DNA of 64,000 nucleotides from Lobosporangium transversale (GCF_002105155.1 NW_019029010.1:310001-374000), one strand, 5' to 3'; counted from the first letter of the stretch, positions 12,007 to 25,511 are shown. Program-made: numbers and translations. The notes: generated from the letters alone by a model not told the origin.

Positions 12007-14038
12007 CATCGTGTTCGGTTCCAAAGTACCGATCTCCAAAATTTCCGAGACCAGGCTCCAAATAGAGGGTATCAGCGTTCAGGACCGGGTCAACATACGA
12101 TGTAACAATCTTGACTTTAGGAAACGCGCTTGAAATTGTATGTAGACCCTGGAGACCTGCCAGGAAACTCAAAAAAATAATCCTGTCCTCAGGAACATCA
12201 TGATCCAACAATACACGAATAGCCATCAAACCCGCAGCGCCTGTTCCTACTACGGCATCCATCAAGAAGATAAACATGTCGTGTTTGGTACTGTCCTCTT
12301 TCAACGAAGGTGGTAGTTTACAGTAATGCAATTGAGGTTCGCCATTTGAGGGGTCAGTTTGGATCAAAATTTTGCCAATAACTGCATCACGGATGACACG
12401 GCGGAGACCCGCCTCCATGGTCCCACCAGCACGCAAGATCGAGACACCTCCGATATGAGCATCTAATGCAAGGCCATCTACCGTCTTGCCCGTAGGCGTA
12501 GTCACGGTCTGGGTCTTGTAAGGCAGCTCATTCAAAGCTCTTTCAATTACTAAGGTTGCAAGTCGATCAGCATAAAAGATAAAATCGTGGCGCGACGTGT
12601 TGATATCACGGATGATGGTATGCAAACCCATAATCTGCTTTGTCTTCTCTAGAACAATGACGTTGGAAGGCAATTCATTCGGTGGGTTGATCCTAGCCAT
12701 ATCCCATCTAGATTGGATTTTGCGCTCCCGCAACTGACGTTGGATATGCTTTGTCAACAAATCAATTGCTACTAAATTCTCTAACCCCCGTGGGATGACC
12801 ACATCTGCATTCTTCTTCGTCGGGTACACATAGTTATCATATGAAGGTTTAACGAATCGTTGGTAGAGCTTCAGTACTCCTGCGACGTCAAATCCGCGCT
12901 CTGCGACATCACGTTTAACTAAATTGAAAGGGGAAACGAAAACAAGGATAGACTAAGATAAATTATTACATTCTTGCCCCACTCTTTCAGAAAATATATA
13001 TATTTTACAAGCATTGTTCACGCATGAGACGTACTTCTTCTGGCGAGACAAACATCCGTGTCAGTGTCCACAAAGATTTTAAGATCCTAGTTCATTCATT
13101 GACAAAACCAAAAATAGCTTAAGTTAAAAATGCTAGAGAATAACATCATACTTGTACAAAAGCCTTCCATATGATCACTCACCATCATTGCCAGAACTTT
13201 GGGATCATACAATCCAAAGATCCCCTCGAAAATTATTACATTGGCGCCATAGATCGTGTTGACTTTGTTCGGTACTCTATGATATAAGTCATGACTTCAC
13301 ACTAAGTGCTGAACCTCCGATAATTGTGATAAACTGATGATATTTCCTGTAAATTACCTCTTATGAGTTTCAAAATCGTAGATCGGGACATCGACCTTTT
13401 TGCCTTCTTTAAGTTTGGTGATTGTTTCCAATAAAAGATCATAATCATACGAGTTGGGTGAATCAAAATCCCAATCACTATTCAGTTTTTTGAAAAGATG
13501 TGGTTAGGAGATAAACTGCTTTATTCTCGAATAACATACCTTTTTTTTTTTTTTTTTTTTTTTTCTTACTTTCTATGAGCAATCTCCAATTCTTCATCAT
13601 TCAGATCTCTGTAAAAGGAGTCCATAGACAACAAGACTACCCATGGGACATTCAAGTTTTTAATAATCCTTTGTGCAACACTGGTCTTCCCACTGGCACT
13701 GCCACCTAAAAAGAACAACCAAGGTCAGATGAATATGAAGTATATCCGACCCAACTGGCTCCATTGTTAACGTTAAAGAAAACTCTGTACCTGCGATTCC
13801 AACAACATAGCAGTCGCAGTTCTGGCCATCGCTCCTATACCATGGGCTTTTAGAAGAGGAGAGAACGAAAACAAAAGCGTCAACCTCTCATAGCGTTTTA
13901 GAAAGAAAAAAGAAAAAAAAAAGTCCGGTGGTATAGAGCCTTTTTTATTCTTTAGTTACGCCCTTGTATCCCTAAAATGCCTTTGACATACGGGCGACCT
14001 TCTCCTGCAATGACATGGTTGGCGAACTTGGACTTCAT
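12002..14038 (-). CDS. URK1: uridine kinase / uracil phosphoribosyltransferase fusion (UCKL1/URK1 type)
   Basis: Seven exons: 14038-13992, 13846-13791, 13705-13570, 13477-13358, 13276-13183, 13086-13035 and 12918-12002, giving 473 residues. The enzyme phosphorylates uridine and cytidine for pyrimidine salvage. GRPPWY precedes the kinase domain, whose P-loop GGSASGKTS is at residues 35-43. FEGIFGLYD and [15 protein letters not shown] are typical uridine-kinase motifs. The C-terminal UPRT-like domain carries [15 protein letters not shown] and a PRPP-loop region [10 protein letters not shown]. That loop differs from the TGGSA loop of active stand-alone UPRTs, as in UCKL1, so UPRT activity is uncertain. 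The short first exon was placed by the GRPPWY join; a longer N-terminus is possible. Convergent with the phosphotransferase gene. Confidence 0.92.
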
Positions 14039-14347
14039 GTTGGAATGGGGAGGAAAAAAAAAGGAGTTATTGGGAAGGGCCATTTTGCCATTTTTTTTTT
14101 TTTTAAAAAAATTATACATACGATTACAGAGTTCAGACATGTCAAATTGTGGATGGAAATATAGTTTATTGAACAAAACGATGCAATGTTTTTTGAACTG
14201 CCCAAGTTCTCCTTTCTTGTTTACATGCATGCAGAGGGGTGCTGTGCTATTTTTTTTTTTTCTTTCATTCAACACATTATAAACGGAGCAAAAAAAAAAA
14301 AAAAATGAAGGGGTAGAGGAGATATAAAATAGTGAAGAAAAAAATAC

Positions 14348-15448
14348 TTATGCCTCAAAGACGAAGGAGAGACCAAGCTTGTGAGCAGGCTGGTTCAACT
14401 TAGTAGTGTCAAAGAGACCAGCAATGGAGACCTTGACGCCCTTGCGGAGAGCTTGAGTATATCCAAGGCCGAGGACACCAGAATTGTTGACCTTTGCCTT
14501 AACAAAGGCATCACGGTCGAGGTAGTACTTGGCACCAACCTCAAGGGCAACGGGTGCCTTGGACTTGTCACCAGCGGGAGCAGCCTTGGTGTCCCAGGCA
14601 GCCTTTCCACCAGCCTCAAGATCAGCATTGATGCGATGATAGTATGAAGCAGAGAAGAGCTTGAAGGAGTTGTGGGCGTGAAGAGCAACAGAGTACTCAG
14701 GAGCGGTGTAAGCAGCAGCCGCAGCAAAGCGAGTGATGTAGGCACCACCGACATCGTAGGCAACATCGCCTCCAACAGTGAAACCATCACGGCCAACGAC
14801 GACATCACCAGTGAAAGTGGGACCCTTGAAGAGATCAACGTAAGCACGCGAGTTGAAGCCCAACTGCTTATATTGAACACCGACTTTGGCGTTCTTCTTG
14901 CCCTCTGAGGGAAGGAAACCTCCAGTGATGTCCAACTTCAAGCCCTTGGCGACCTTGTTCTCGACTTCAATTTGGGTGGTGATAACGTTGCTGGTTGTCC
15001 AGGCCTCAGTGACGGTCAAGCCATTCTTGTAGTCGACATACTTTGTCTTGAGCTCACCATTGATGTGGCCAGACTTGTTGTCCTGGTTACCGAGGACGTT
15101 GAAAGTCTATTTTCATATTTCACAGCGTCAGAATGCGTTAGCGTGAAGAGATAACAACGAGAAAGCATATTTTATAATTGATATTCCAACTACAGGAGGA
15201 GAGGAAAAAAAATTGATGTGATCTAGAAAAGGAAACTGCGCGTCTTTTTTTTTTTTTTTTTTTTTGGCAGTACAAGGATGAAAACAAAAATAATGAAGAG
15301 AGAGAAGGAAGGAAGTGTCACTTACAACGCCATTGGGGGCAACAGTCTTGAGCTCGAACTTGGTCTGACCAACAGGGAAGTCCTTGCCGAGCAAGTCATT
15401 GGTGCTCTTGCCGAGATCAGCAAAGGGAACAGGAATAATGGTGGCCAT
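14348..15448 (-). CDS. POR1: mitochondrial outer-membrane porin (VDAC)
   Basis: Exons 15448-15326 and 15106-14348 give 293 residues, close to the usual 283 for fungal VDAC. It forms the voltage-dependent anion channel that lets metabolites cross the outer mitochondrial membrane. The N-terminal helix region reads VPFADLGKSTNDLLGKDF, followed by alternating polar/hydrophobic beta strands and the classic GLKLDITGGFLPSEGKKNAK and C-terminal HKLGLSFVFEA. Codon use is strongly biased to C-ending codons relative to neighbours, as expected for a very highly expressed gene. The start codon is preceded by a purine-rich leader. Confidence 0.96.
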
Positions 15449-16431
15449 TGTTGATTCTAGAGAGTAAGAGTGAGGTAAAGAGTAATTAGGAAAAGAGAAA
15501 GAGAGAAAGAAAGAAAGAAAGAAGAGATGAGATTGAAAGAAATGATGACGCGCTTTCCGATCGACCCGTAATGAATGTGCGCTCTCATTCCTCTCAGCTC
15601 GCAACTCTCTCACACTCCCGGAATTGTGGCAGATTAAAAATCCAGTCCAGTCCAGGTGACATCGATGTGATACCAATGACATTTTTTTTTATGTGCCGCC
15701 TGGTCTGGTCTATGATTTCGAGCTCTTTACCAATAATTGGCTCCATGACGCCCTCTTAAGCTCCCCGCTTGTAAAAAGTTCCACTGGTGCTGTATTTTCC
15801 TGTCTTGCTGTGTTCATCGCCAAGCAAGCGTAATTGAACCAATCTCATAACCAGTTCTGCTACATACATCCCTTTGTCTTATTTCGTAAGCAGAAATGTT
15901 TCTCTGATTTTGTATGAACATCAATGAGCATCTGTTCCATCAGTATGCCAATTGTTCTTCTTCTTCTCTTTCTTTTCAATTAAAACTATTTAATTTTTAA
16001 ATAGCAAGAACAACTTTGATTCCGAAATATCTTCGAATTGTACTGAAGGACGTTGTGTACGCAAATGTAGCCATCGAATAACTTGACAGAAAAACAAGGA
16101 AAAATCTGTATCTATAATCGATAATTGACTCATACTTGACAAGAGAAAAATGGTGGAAAAGGAAAATGAAATGTGTATATGATGCTGCTTACCTAAAAAG
16201 AAAACTTGAGGTGATAAAGAATAAAAAGGAAAAAGAGAAAAAGAAAAAAAAAATGGCGGGGAGAAAATATGGATTATGTTTTCTGCAAAATGACACAATC
16301 CCAAGTTCGCTTTAGAGTTCGGTGGGGTAAAGTGAAGTTTATCACATAAACAATTGGTCAGAAATTCAGGTACATCGATCACGTGGAATTTATTGAAACG
16401 ATCATAGATGAGTGCATGTGCAGCACTCAGT
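15449..16431. other. intergenic region between VDAC and the Sfr1-like gene
   Basis: About 980 bases with the VDAC promoter at the left end and the 3' flank of the Sfr1-like gene at the right. A GAAA-rich purine stretch lies at 15490-15530. No other gene seen. Confidence 0.5.
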
Positions 16432-17568
16432 CTACATATTTTGATGCACATGCTCATCGTTCGTAAACGTGTCCTGCTCAACGTCGTACCCGATAATAGC
16501 AGGGTCAATTCCTAGACTTCTTAGCAGCTTTAGCATTGGAGTCATCTTCACAAGTGCTGCTTCCCCTCCATAACCCATATGCTTGTCAGGCACGGATCTT
16601 AATCGAATAGCTTCTTCAACTGTGGGTAGATCTTGCTGTACATCCTGGATTTCCATACATTCCTCCATAGCATCAAGTTGTTCAAGGTCCATCTCTGTGA
16701 GTCCTTGCTGTCGCTTCTGTTTTTGCTGCCGATCTTGAGACGAACTGGTGTTCGTTAATGACCGTCCCCAACTGCTTGCTACTGGTGTGGAGTCTTGGTC
16801 CCATAGACTTTGGCTTTCACCGCTACCGCCACCAAAAAATTGTTCCTGTGCAAGATACTTCTCCAATAAAACCTGTGCGCCTTCTATACTCACTTTACGC
16901 CACCTATCAATCAGCTCCTGCAGAGGAGCATCGTTAGCTTCCTGCAGATGTAAAACTTGTCGCGCTTTGCGGATCGATGACTCTAGCTCCTTCATCTTGG
17001 TCTGAAGAGCTTGAATTTGTGTCACCTGGCTGTTGACAGTGTTCTTTGCTCGTTTAAGGTTACTAGCCTGATTTTGACGAGAAATAACAGGAGATCGAAA
17101 AGCTTTTTGCATACCAACCCCGACCCTTTGCCTTAAAATCGGCTTTGTTGTACGTACAATAGAGGGCTCCTCTGTAGGTGTTGTTGCAAGTAGCTCTGGT
17201 GTATTAGTCTTAATAGAATTAATGAAGGTTTCATCATGCAGATCACATACTTTTGTGGTGGATACAGTGTCTGCATGAAGGTTGTGTCGTGATGATACAA
17301 TACGACAAGTTGAAGTAAGATCATTGGCCATCAATCGGACTGGGGACCGAAAGGGTTTGTGGAGTGAAGAGGAACTGCTCTTTTCTGTAGATTCTCGCTT
17401 TCTCTTTTGATTTGAGAAAACTCTTGCGGAGGAAGGATTAGGTAGAGCCCCTGCAGTTGTTGGTTTTTGATGTAGCGCATCATCTTTCGAGTCCATTTTT
17501 TTTCCTTTTGAAGAGTCAGTCTCATGGCATGATGGATGGTGGTCAGCAGTTGGGATCAGACCATCCAT
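16432..17568 (-). CDS. probable Sfr1/Mei5-like recombination accessory protein
   Basis: Single exon, 378 residues. The N-terminal 150 residues are disordered and basic. They contain two copies of a [KA]-FRSPV motif (KPFRSPVRLM and KAFRSPVISR) about 95 residues apart, similar to short motifs in Sfr1/Mei5 N-termini. A coiled coil follows (about residues 180-205), then LQELIDRWRKVSIEGAQVLL, which resembles the conserved LxxKWRxAxxxAxExLF block of fungal Sfr1/Mei5. Sfr1 with Swi5 stimulates Rad51/Dmc1 strand exchange. The C-terminal 100 residues include an acidic helix and LLRSLGIDPAIIGYD. The assignment rests on pattern only. A different nuclear coiled-coil protein remains possible. Confidence 0.55.
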   Translation of the reverse strand: MDGLIPTADHHPSCHETDSSKGKKMDSKDDALHQKPTTAGALPNPSSARVFSNQKRKRESTEKSSSSSLHKPFRSPVRLMANDLTSTCRIVSSRHNLHADTVSTTKVCDLHDETFINSIKTNTPELLATTPTEEPSIVRTTKPILRQRVGVGMQKAFRSPVISRQNQASNLKRAKNTVNSQVTQIQALQTKMKELESSIRKARQVLHLQEANDAPLQELIDRWRKVSIEGAQVLLEKYLAQEQFFGGGSGESQSLWDQDSTPVASSWGRSLTNTSSSQDRQQKQKRQQGLTEMDLEQLDAMEECMEIQDVQQDLPTVEEAIRLRSVPDKHMGYGGEAALVKMTPMLKLLRSLGIDPAIIGYDVEQDTFTNDEHVHQNM

Positions 17569-19380
17569 TACTGGTCGGCTTAATGTTGATGTTGAAAGTG
17601 ACTCTAGGAATGGCGATTATTAAAATCAATTGGCGGCATCAGAATAGGCCGTTCTGATGGAAATCAAAAAAATAATAAGAACATGATAAATGCATATGTT
17701 TATTGTTTCATTGCAACTTCTCTAATTTGCAATACCTTGTATTGTGTTGCTGGCCAAAGTCATCGTAATGCATTTGCATCAGACAACAGCATTATTATTA
17801 TTATTATTATTATAACAAAAATTGGTATTTTCAGAAACATGCCGATTGGTCAGTTCTCAGGGAGAGAACGAGGGGGCTGCCAAAAAGGTGTGAGCAACTC
17901 AATCACAGAGATCCCTCTTTTGCCTTTTTTGTATCCATTTGAGGAAAATCCCGTGCATTGCGCTTTGACAAAACGCTTTGACACAGAAGCGTGATTCTCT
18001 CTTAAGCACTAATTTGGATGTCATTCAATACAATACTCAGATACAACATGAGGTAAAGCATTGCTTAGTAAATGGTTTCCAAGCCGTACACTTGTCGCGA
18101 CTCCTTGCATTTTAAGGAAAGGGAGTATTGTCCTACTTTTATTGTTATATACTGAGCAAGTGAATCTATTATTATTAGGTTACGACGTTGACAGTTACCA
18201 GAGAACGACACTTCGTCATTTTACATTTTACTGATTGTTCATGTAACCGCATAGCCGTAATAGATTTACTAGTGACTTCAGGCGAGATTTTCAATCGTCC
18301 TGACAATCTTTTCAATGGTGATAATAAATCAATTTAAACCTCGCTATGCCAGAAATGCGGAAATGCCATAATGGATCAAATGATGTAAACTGCTATCCAG
18401 AAACAAAAAATAGGGAAGCTTTTGTACACCATGAATCTCTTCTACACAGGCACGTATCAATGCAAATTTGGTCAACTAGTGATTGACCCATTTCGCCTTC
18501 TATGGGAGTGACTGAAAATCGCCTTTATAAAAACAGGAGCATTAGCACTTCTGAATCAAATCGAGGGGCAACAAAAGCATGAGATAAAGGCATTTGCTTT
18601 GAACAAAAAAAACGGCCATCTTGATATGTTATTGGTACGCTCTATTTTTTTTAGAGCTGCTTCATAAAATCTATGCACTTTTCCTCAACATATTCCTATT
18701 GTTACGATTTGCATGAGTATTTTTATTGAGCCGATGCTTACCATCATCGGTGTCGTGTGGGCCGTCCTGGCGATGATGGTGCATGCGTGTTATCTTGTTT
18801 TTAGCTGTATTCGCTTACAATGTTAGGTCACGCATTTCCTGATGAGGCCACCAACAAGCCGGTATGTACGTTGGGTCTTGGATTCGCCCATGCGCGTGCC
18901 CGCTATCTTACACCCTTACTTTATTTTTTGCTCCATCTCATGTCTTTGTGCTCTAATTTTTTTAAATATTGGCTAATCTGCTTTGGGACGGCATGTACTC
19001 CTTACTCTTTTTTTTTTTTTTTTTTTTTTTTTTGCAGATTTCATGGCCTAAAAACTCTCCTTTTAGTTCCCTTCATTTTATTACTATTCATCCCTTCTGA
19101 AAATGTTTCTGCGACAAAGTGTGTGTAGGAGTGTTGCAGACTCATTTGATCCTCTTTACTTTTACGCTGCGTCGCGCATAATCCGATCAGATCTCCGTCC
19201 ATGCATGTTTGTATCATCCATTCAGACCAGTGTAAAGTGAGTATGTAAGGTATATATTATAAAGATCTTTTAAAAAAAGGATGTACTCAAAGCGCATTAA
19301 CACCATGCATTAGTGAGAGACATTGGTCCCCACCTTTACTGGGTGCTGTGGGTCAATCATGCATATTACAGACAGTAACG

Positions 19381-19411
<31 letters not shown>

Positions 19412-20114
19412 GCAGTAAAGTCTTACAGCCTAATATCGTCGTTGCGGTCAATGTCAAGTATGGGATGTTGATTTTTTGTTCATCTTTTTCTTTGTAACCT
19501 TGGACCGTGCTCCACAAATGGCATTCTCCTTTTATGCAACTATTACATGGATCAGTTGAAACATTCCTTTTATCCTCATCGTCCCTTCTGTCGGGTCAGG
19601 AGCAACCCCCCAAATGGACAATATGGAGTGAATCTGCATGAGCTTTTGCTGTTATGTCTCCCCTTTACTTATTAATACCCATGGAGTAAAAATTCCCTTA
19701 TTGCCGTTCCCCTCGAAAAATCCTTTCAATAGAGGAGTGACCCTTTGTGGTTCCCTCTCCTTGCTATTGGAGTTAGTCATAAGGGATCAGTCGGAATAGA
19801 GCTTGTTGGTATCGATGATGATATTAATGTTAGTGAATGATTGTTTATGCTTATGGGGTTATGGTTTTTCTTTTCTTAATACGTGCTATTGCTCTTCGTC
19901 ACTTGTTTTTATTCATGTAGTATTGAAATCAATTCATTCTTTCTAATTTTAACAAGCGTATTGTTATTCCTTACTCCACATCCGCTATCGCTTAGATTCA
20001 CATAAACAATACACTTGCTCTGTATGTACTTTAAAGACAAGAGGAGGCTTTACCTACTACACCGTCCATCGCGTCTTTGAACCATATATAAGGGTAAGGG
20101 TAGATGGTCCTTCC

Positions 20115-20145
<31 letters not shown>

Positions 20146-20350
20146 AACAGCCAACGAATACAGCAATAAAAAGATTCTTCTCCTCTAACAACATCTACTT
20201 TCCTCTTTTACCTTCTTTACAAATATATTCTTTTATTCTCCTCTTATATTGCCTTTTACTTTAGCTTCGTAAAAGACGCGTCTATCTTGAATCGCCCTGC
20301 GGTCACTCCAAACTATAGAACACAACGACCAAAAACACAAACTTTCTACC
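17569..20350. other. long non-coding region upstream of the zinc-finger gene
   Basis: Almost 2.8 kb without a convincing gene on either strand. It holds an (ATT)n tract at 17791-17813, a T run near 19009-19033, A runs near 19386-19410 and 20115-20142, and several CCCCT/AGGGG words near 19660-19760 that look like fungal stress-response elements. The right end is the promoter of the C2H2 gene. Confidence 0.5.
20084..20092 (+). promoter_or_regulatory. TATA box of the C2H2 gene
   Basis: ATATATAAG lies about 260 bases before the ATG at 20351, followed by a pyrimidine-rich leader. Core promoter by inference. Confidence 0.4.
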
Positions 20351-20848
20351 ATGGCACACCTCACCCCAGCATCGATCTTGGCTTCCATGAACAACGGAGC
20401 CGCCTGCACACCGTCTGAGCTCATGAACTACCATAACTGTAGCGGTATGAGTCCTATTGAGGATTCGGACTCGGACTCCTCCTACTCAGGCTCTAGTTCT
20501 TCCTCACTCTCAATGAACGTAAATAGTGCTCCTACTGGGCTGGCTGCACAGAATGGTCAACCTATTACCTATCACTATTTTTGCAACTTCCCTACGTGCG
20601 ATTATCATAGTGCGAGATCTGATCCTGTCAAGCGCCACAGAGATACACACTACCCAGATTACAAGCCTTACATCTGCAACTATTGCCAGGCAAGCTCGGC
20701 TCGTCGAGACTCCACTCGTGAACACTGCTTGAAGCAACATAAGGATGATTCCGAAAACGCCTTCCGATATGATACCACGATCCCAAAGCCTGAGGGCTGG
20801 ATCGCTTATGAGCCTAAGCGATCTCCATGGCCACCAATAATGATCTAA
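20351..20848 (+). CDS. two-finger C2H2 zinc-finger protein
   Basis: Single exon, 165 residues. After a Ser/Asp-rich N-terminus (SDSDSSYSGSSSSS) come two adjacent fingers at about residues 78-130. Finger 1 is C-x4-C-x12-H-x3-H (FCNFPTCDYHSARSDPVKRH). Finger 2 is C-x2-C-x12-H-x4-H (YICNYCQASSARRDSTREH). The linker PDYKPYI resembles the TGEKP-type linker, which supports sequence-specific DNA binding. It is probably a small transcription regulator. Its unusually long upstream region suggests complex control. The target is unknown. It converges with VPS34. Confidence 0.85.
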   Translation: MAHLTPASILASMNNGAACTPSELMNYHNCSGMSPIEDSDSDSSYSGSSSSSLSMNVNSAPTGLAAQNGQPITYHYFCNFPTCDYHSARSDPVKRHRDTHYPDYKPYICNYCQASSARRDSTREHCLKQHKDDSENAFRYDTTIPKPEGWIAYEPKRSPWPPIMI

Positions 20849-20957
20849 GAGTGTTTTCTCGCGAAAACGAATACAAAACACATAGAATATCCCCAACAAC
20901 ACAGACTTATTTGATGGTTGAGAAGCAATAATCCAAGTCATTGTTTAAGAAGGTGTT

Positions 20958-20988
<31 letters not shown>

Positions 20989-21585
20989 CAGATCACATAT
21001 GACTATTATTCCTTGTAGATCAGCCAGCATTATTACCATAGAAAATTGTAACATCACGCATTTCCGTATCAACCTATCCACCAACATCAATTTTGGCCCT
21101 TCCGCGCTATATCTCACCTTCTCCCTTCTTCCTACTGCTCTTTATGATGGATTGTTGTCGTCTGAAGCGCGGAAGTACGAAGATCAAAATTCCTTTTGAC
21201 TTTTTTTACCTTTCTTTCTCTGATCGTAGTTGTTGCATGTCTCCTTGTCTTAATTATTTTACTTAAGAGACTGTACTTCCTCTGAAATAAAAGTAATGTT
21301 CAAAATGCAGTGCAAATGGTTCTTTAATGAAAGTAATATCCGTGCACTCATTGTTTCTATTGTTCCGTCACACAAAAAATACAACGTCCAAAACTTGTGT
21401 CCCCTTTTTGTTTGTGTTTCAGAGAGGGACAATGGCATCTCTCTTGTTTGGATAGAAAGAGGCATGGTGAGAGGCGAGGCCGATCTGCAAGGGTTCATCC
21501 CACATAATTTATTTGTTATCCTCATTATATCTTGACAAAAACACATCTTGTCCCTAAATGAAGCAAGTTCTGAATTTATTATTTT

Positions 21586-24500
21586 TCATTTTCTCCAATG
21601 CTGGGCCCACCCGTGGATCGTCTCAGCAATTTGAGGTATGAGTGCGCCCACACTTTCGTTGATTAGATTCTGGAAGAATTTGATTGCTTCATCATCCGTC
21701 AGATTCAATTGGAAACGCTCTTCAACCTATCGTCACAATTGGCATTGGATATTAGATTTCACATTCACCCCACCATACATTATTAATACGACGCGGACAT
21801 ATAGAGGTGACTAAATACCTTCCAAACAGCTTTATCTGGTTCGGCTTTGATATCAGGAATGTTTGCATCCACCATCAGCCCAAACAGATTTAGAATAAGG
21901 TTGGCGGATTTCCTTAGGATGTTATAGGCTGTGAAGCAATATGACTTGAAGCTCTGGTAGTGAACAGAATTAAAGCCACCCATGGCATCTACCATTTCCT
22001 TCGTGATCTTCATAGGCGCAGGAAATGGCTTCGGGTCTCGTCCAAGGATAAACCCAAAGTCTACGTGGAATATATTTCCTTTTCAAGCAAACAAAAACAA
22101 AACAAAACAAAACAAAAAGTTAAAACGTAATACGTCTCTCAAACAACAGAGTAATAGCCAATTGATGGTTTACCGTTGGGCGATAGAAGCAAGTTATCTA
22201 AATGGCGATCGCCAACACCGAGCAGATACATTATCACACAGTAGCCAGCTATAAAGAATAAAATAAAAAAAAAAGTATGATACAATATGATTACCGAGTT
22301 AAGCTGTACTTATATATGCACGAGCAAGTCGTATATATAGGGGGAAAAAAAACTAAGCTTGACCTACCGCAGCTCTTGACATAAGCATCCATCACCTCAG
22401 GCCGAACTCCAAACGTGTCCACGCTCCGTTCGTCTAGATGATACTTTCTCCAGAACATCAGCAGACTGCCGTTGTTCTCGTTCAAGACATTGGCCAGCGA
22501 CTGTGATGGCACAAACTGGACCATTCCGTGGTCGGCACCTGTAGCAAGCACCTTGTATGGCATCAACTTAAGGTCTAAGTTTTCTTTCCTCAACAGATCA
22601 TCCATAAGTGTGATGAGCTGGATCACCAATTGGTCTTGCCTCAAATCATCACCGGATTTGAAAATTGCTTGGTATTGGCTTCCATCAGTGCATGAGAATG
22701 TGAGATGCAAAGGCAGCAAGTTACTTTTAAAGATACTGGTTTTTTCTATTATTCCATTTTTTTTTAAAAAAAAAAGAATAATAAAGTTAATCACATTGAC
22801 CCAGATCGGCGTTGAAGACATGAGGGGCCCAATGCAACTATACCTGGTATGATACCAGTGACCTCTACCCTTGGGTCCAGGGGCAATGCCAATGGCAGGA
22901 ACGATATCAACCCATTTTTGGGATCTGAAATAAACTCGCGTAATTTTTCAATTTTTTTTGGACGAGACTCCCTCATTTGCTTGATACTTTTCGCTAAATT
23001 CGCCAAGGTCTGAATCAGCTCTCCTTGACGTCGCAAACTCTCTCGACGCTGGATCCCTGAGGCAGCCATCATAGACATGTACTGATATACCACTTTTCCA
23101 TACATCTTACTAACCGCCACATCTTCACATTCAATCATCAAGTACCTAGAGGAAATATCAAAGCTGTAAGAGTCCTACGACATTTTGACGTGATACTTGG
23201 CAAAAGGCAAACGTTATCCAGAATAATCGACATACCAATGAAAGTAGTTACCAAGGATAGGATTCTTGACAGCTCGCTCAATTAAAAATGCTGCCAAGTT
23301 TGATTCACCAAAGTTGTCGTCAATTTGCTCGAATTTTAAGCCCTGTACCAGTTGCAGTAGAAACAGCAGTAGATCCTATAGGAAGGCGCAATAGTGTAAT
23401 ATATTGGTCAAAAGGCTCAAAGATTCAGGGTGCTTTAGCCAAATACTCAGAACATGATGCGTGCATGATTCCTCACATCGTCGTTTGCGCTCCGAAGTTG
23501 CGTTACAGCATATGATCTCACTTCACGGTTCTCAAATGATGATCCCAGCAACTCCAACGCGTCGTCTACGTCTACACCGACCCATGTGGGAAGCAGGTCT
23601 ACTGCCTGCTTGGCTTCCGCAGGATCACTCCAGACGACTGATTTCAAGAATTTTGTTAAAGCCTATTCAAATGGCATGATGGAAAGATTGAGGGGTATAG
23701 TGCCAGATATAATGATGAGCCGAGTCGGTAAGCAAGGGTACTTTAAAAAGAACAGATGATTTTTCCCTTACCCGCTTGTCCCGAGTAAGATAGAACCTGA
23801 ATTCCCAAAGTTGATCTTTTTCTGCGGCTGTAAGCGAGTGTGATGGGGGGTATCGTAAAATTTGCTGAAGAAATCCAATCAGACAACAGATATTTATGTT
23901 ATCTTATGTTAGTTTGAAATCACTTCATCCATGTGTATTGAATAATACATCAGCCGACCACTTACCGCTAGTTCGTCGCGAATCTTGGGATTAGGCTTTA
24001 ATTCTCTATCTAAAGGAGTATTACGGTGACTTCGAACCATTCTCCTGTGCTTAGCTTCTACTGGATTTTCCCTGGTCATTTCAGGATCCTCAACTGTGAA
24101 GATGGGATTTCCTGAGCTGCTGTTCCCATGAACCAAAGGCGTTGAGCCTGCGGCTGCAGGTCCACCAAAGCTGTTGGATATAGGGTGGGGCTTAAATTCA
24201 TACTCATGCTCATCAAAGATGACAGGGAAGTCGAACCGTGGTAAATCAACGTTGAGAAGCATCTTATCGGACTGTGCTGCAAGTTTCTGAATTTGCCAGC
24301 AAAATGTATAGTTTACATTGTCAATTAAAAAAAAAAAAAAAGGAATAGTGCAATTATCGTCTTTTAAATCTCTCACTTCGCGTAACTCACCTTATGGATC
24401 TGTTCTATCTGTCGATACGCGAGGTTGTCAAGCCAATCTGTCCTTGGGATATCACCACGGTCTTGCTTTTTTAGCAGCTGTTGCCAGAAAGTCAAGTAAA

Positions 24501-25511
24501 AAACAGAAATACGAAAAATAATGAAAGTGAGGTTGTTATTAGATTATGTTTGAGGAAATAAAAGGTGTATTGCAGATCCTTTCTATATGAGTTAACCTTT
24601 TCATATCGATCCATTTCCGTTCTCTCTCCAGTATCTGATGGTGTCTTGGTATGCTCACTTCCATCTGCTTCACAGTCCGGCCACATATACAGTTTTTGAG
24701 GTCCTGTCCGAATGATACTATAAAGTTTGTAGTACACAACTCCTAATTAGTGCCTTCTCAAATGGTAATGAGTCTTTGAATAAACCGGATATTTAGATGA
24801 GTGGTAATCGCTTACTTGAAAGGACCGAATAGCCGCAAAGTCGAGCCACCCACAGCCACCACTTTCCGAGGAGAGGCTGCATCCCATACCGTAAAGGCCA
24901 ATTGAGCATTCAGGGGTAAGTCTTTATACTTGATTGGGAGAACGATCCATTCATTCCAACTAATAGAGTTATCCCATGTTTCCGATTCAAAATCAGTTTA
25001 AGCCGCATCTTCAGAACTCTCAAGGATTAAATCAAAACTTTGTTACGCACGTGAATTTGCTTGACATAGGCTTGTAAGAAGTCTTCAGGACAATTGTTAA
25101 TGGTTGGTCACCCGCAAACACCTGGCATGTCACGTAGAGATCCGGATAGGGACTAAATTGATAGAAAGTGAGGTTGAAGCCTGAAGTCAAATATAACCGA
25201 GCATAGAGCGACTGAAGTCAGTCGAATTGTGATATTATAATGTACCTCCTCTTCTCTGCCGAGTATGGAACTGTGCTAGCATCCAGATGCGGCCTTTTTG
25301 GCTTCCATTCTAGTAAACTTCTATTTTTTTTTTTTTTTTTTTTTCAAAGGGGTTACAATTCTGTTCATTTCAGAAATGGGTTTTTCGAGTCATGCATGCT
25401 GTCTACTTGCATTCGCACTCTGAGGTTGAGATCTAGCTTGCCACTCAAACAATAAGAATAGTCTTTATAATTCTTAAACTTTTCACCTCCGATATCTCGT
25501 TGAATGTTCAT
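21586..25511 (-). CDS. VPS34: class III phosphatidylinositol 3-kinase Vps34
   Basis: Fifteen exons give 841 residues (yeast 875): 25511-25411, 25320-25246, 25152-25051, 24959-24816, 24717-24597, 24477-24391, 24286-23966, 23864-23772, 23662-23477, 23375-23236, 23145-22844, 22745-22368, 22248-22174, 22078-21819 and 21726-21586. It makes PI3P for autophagy and endosomal sorting, with Vps15 and Beclin/Atg6. The N-terminal C2 domain includes [12 protein letters not shown] and [19 protein letters not shown]. The helical PIK domain holds [20 protein letters not shown]. The kinase domain has [12 protein letters not shown], the catalytic loop GDRHLDN (D697, N702) and DFG at 715-717. The C-terminal helix ends HGWAQHWRK. 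Intron 1 (25321-25410) appears to be a GC-AG intron. Confidence 0.95.
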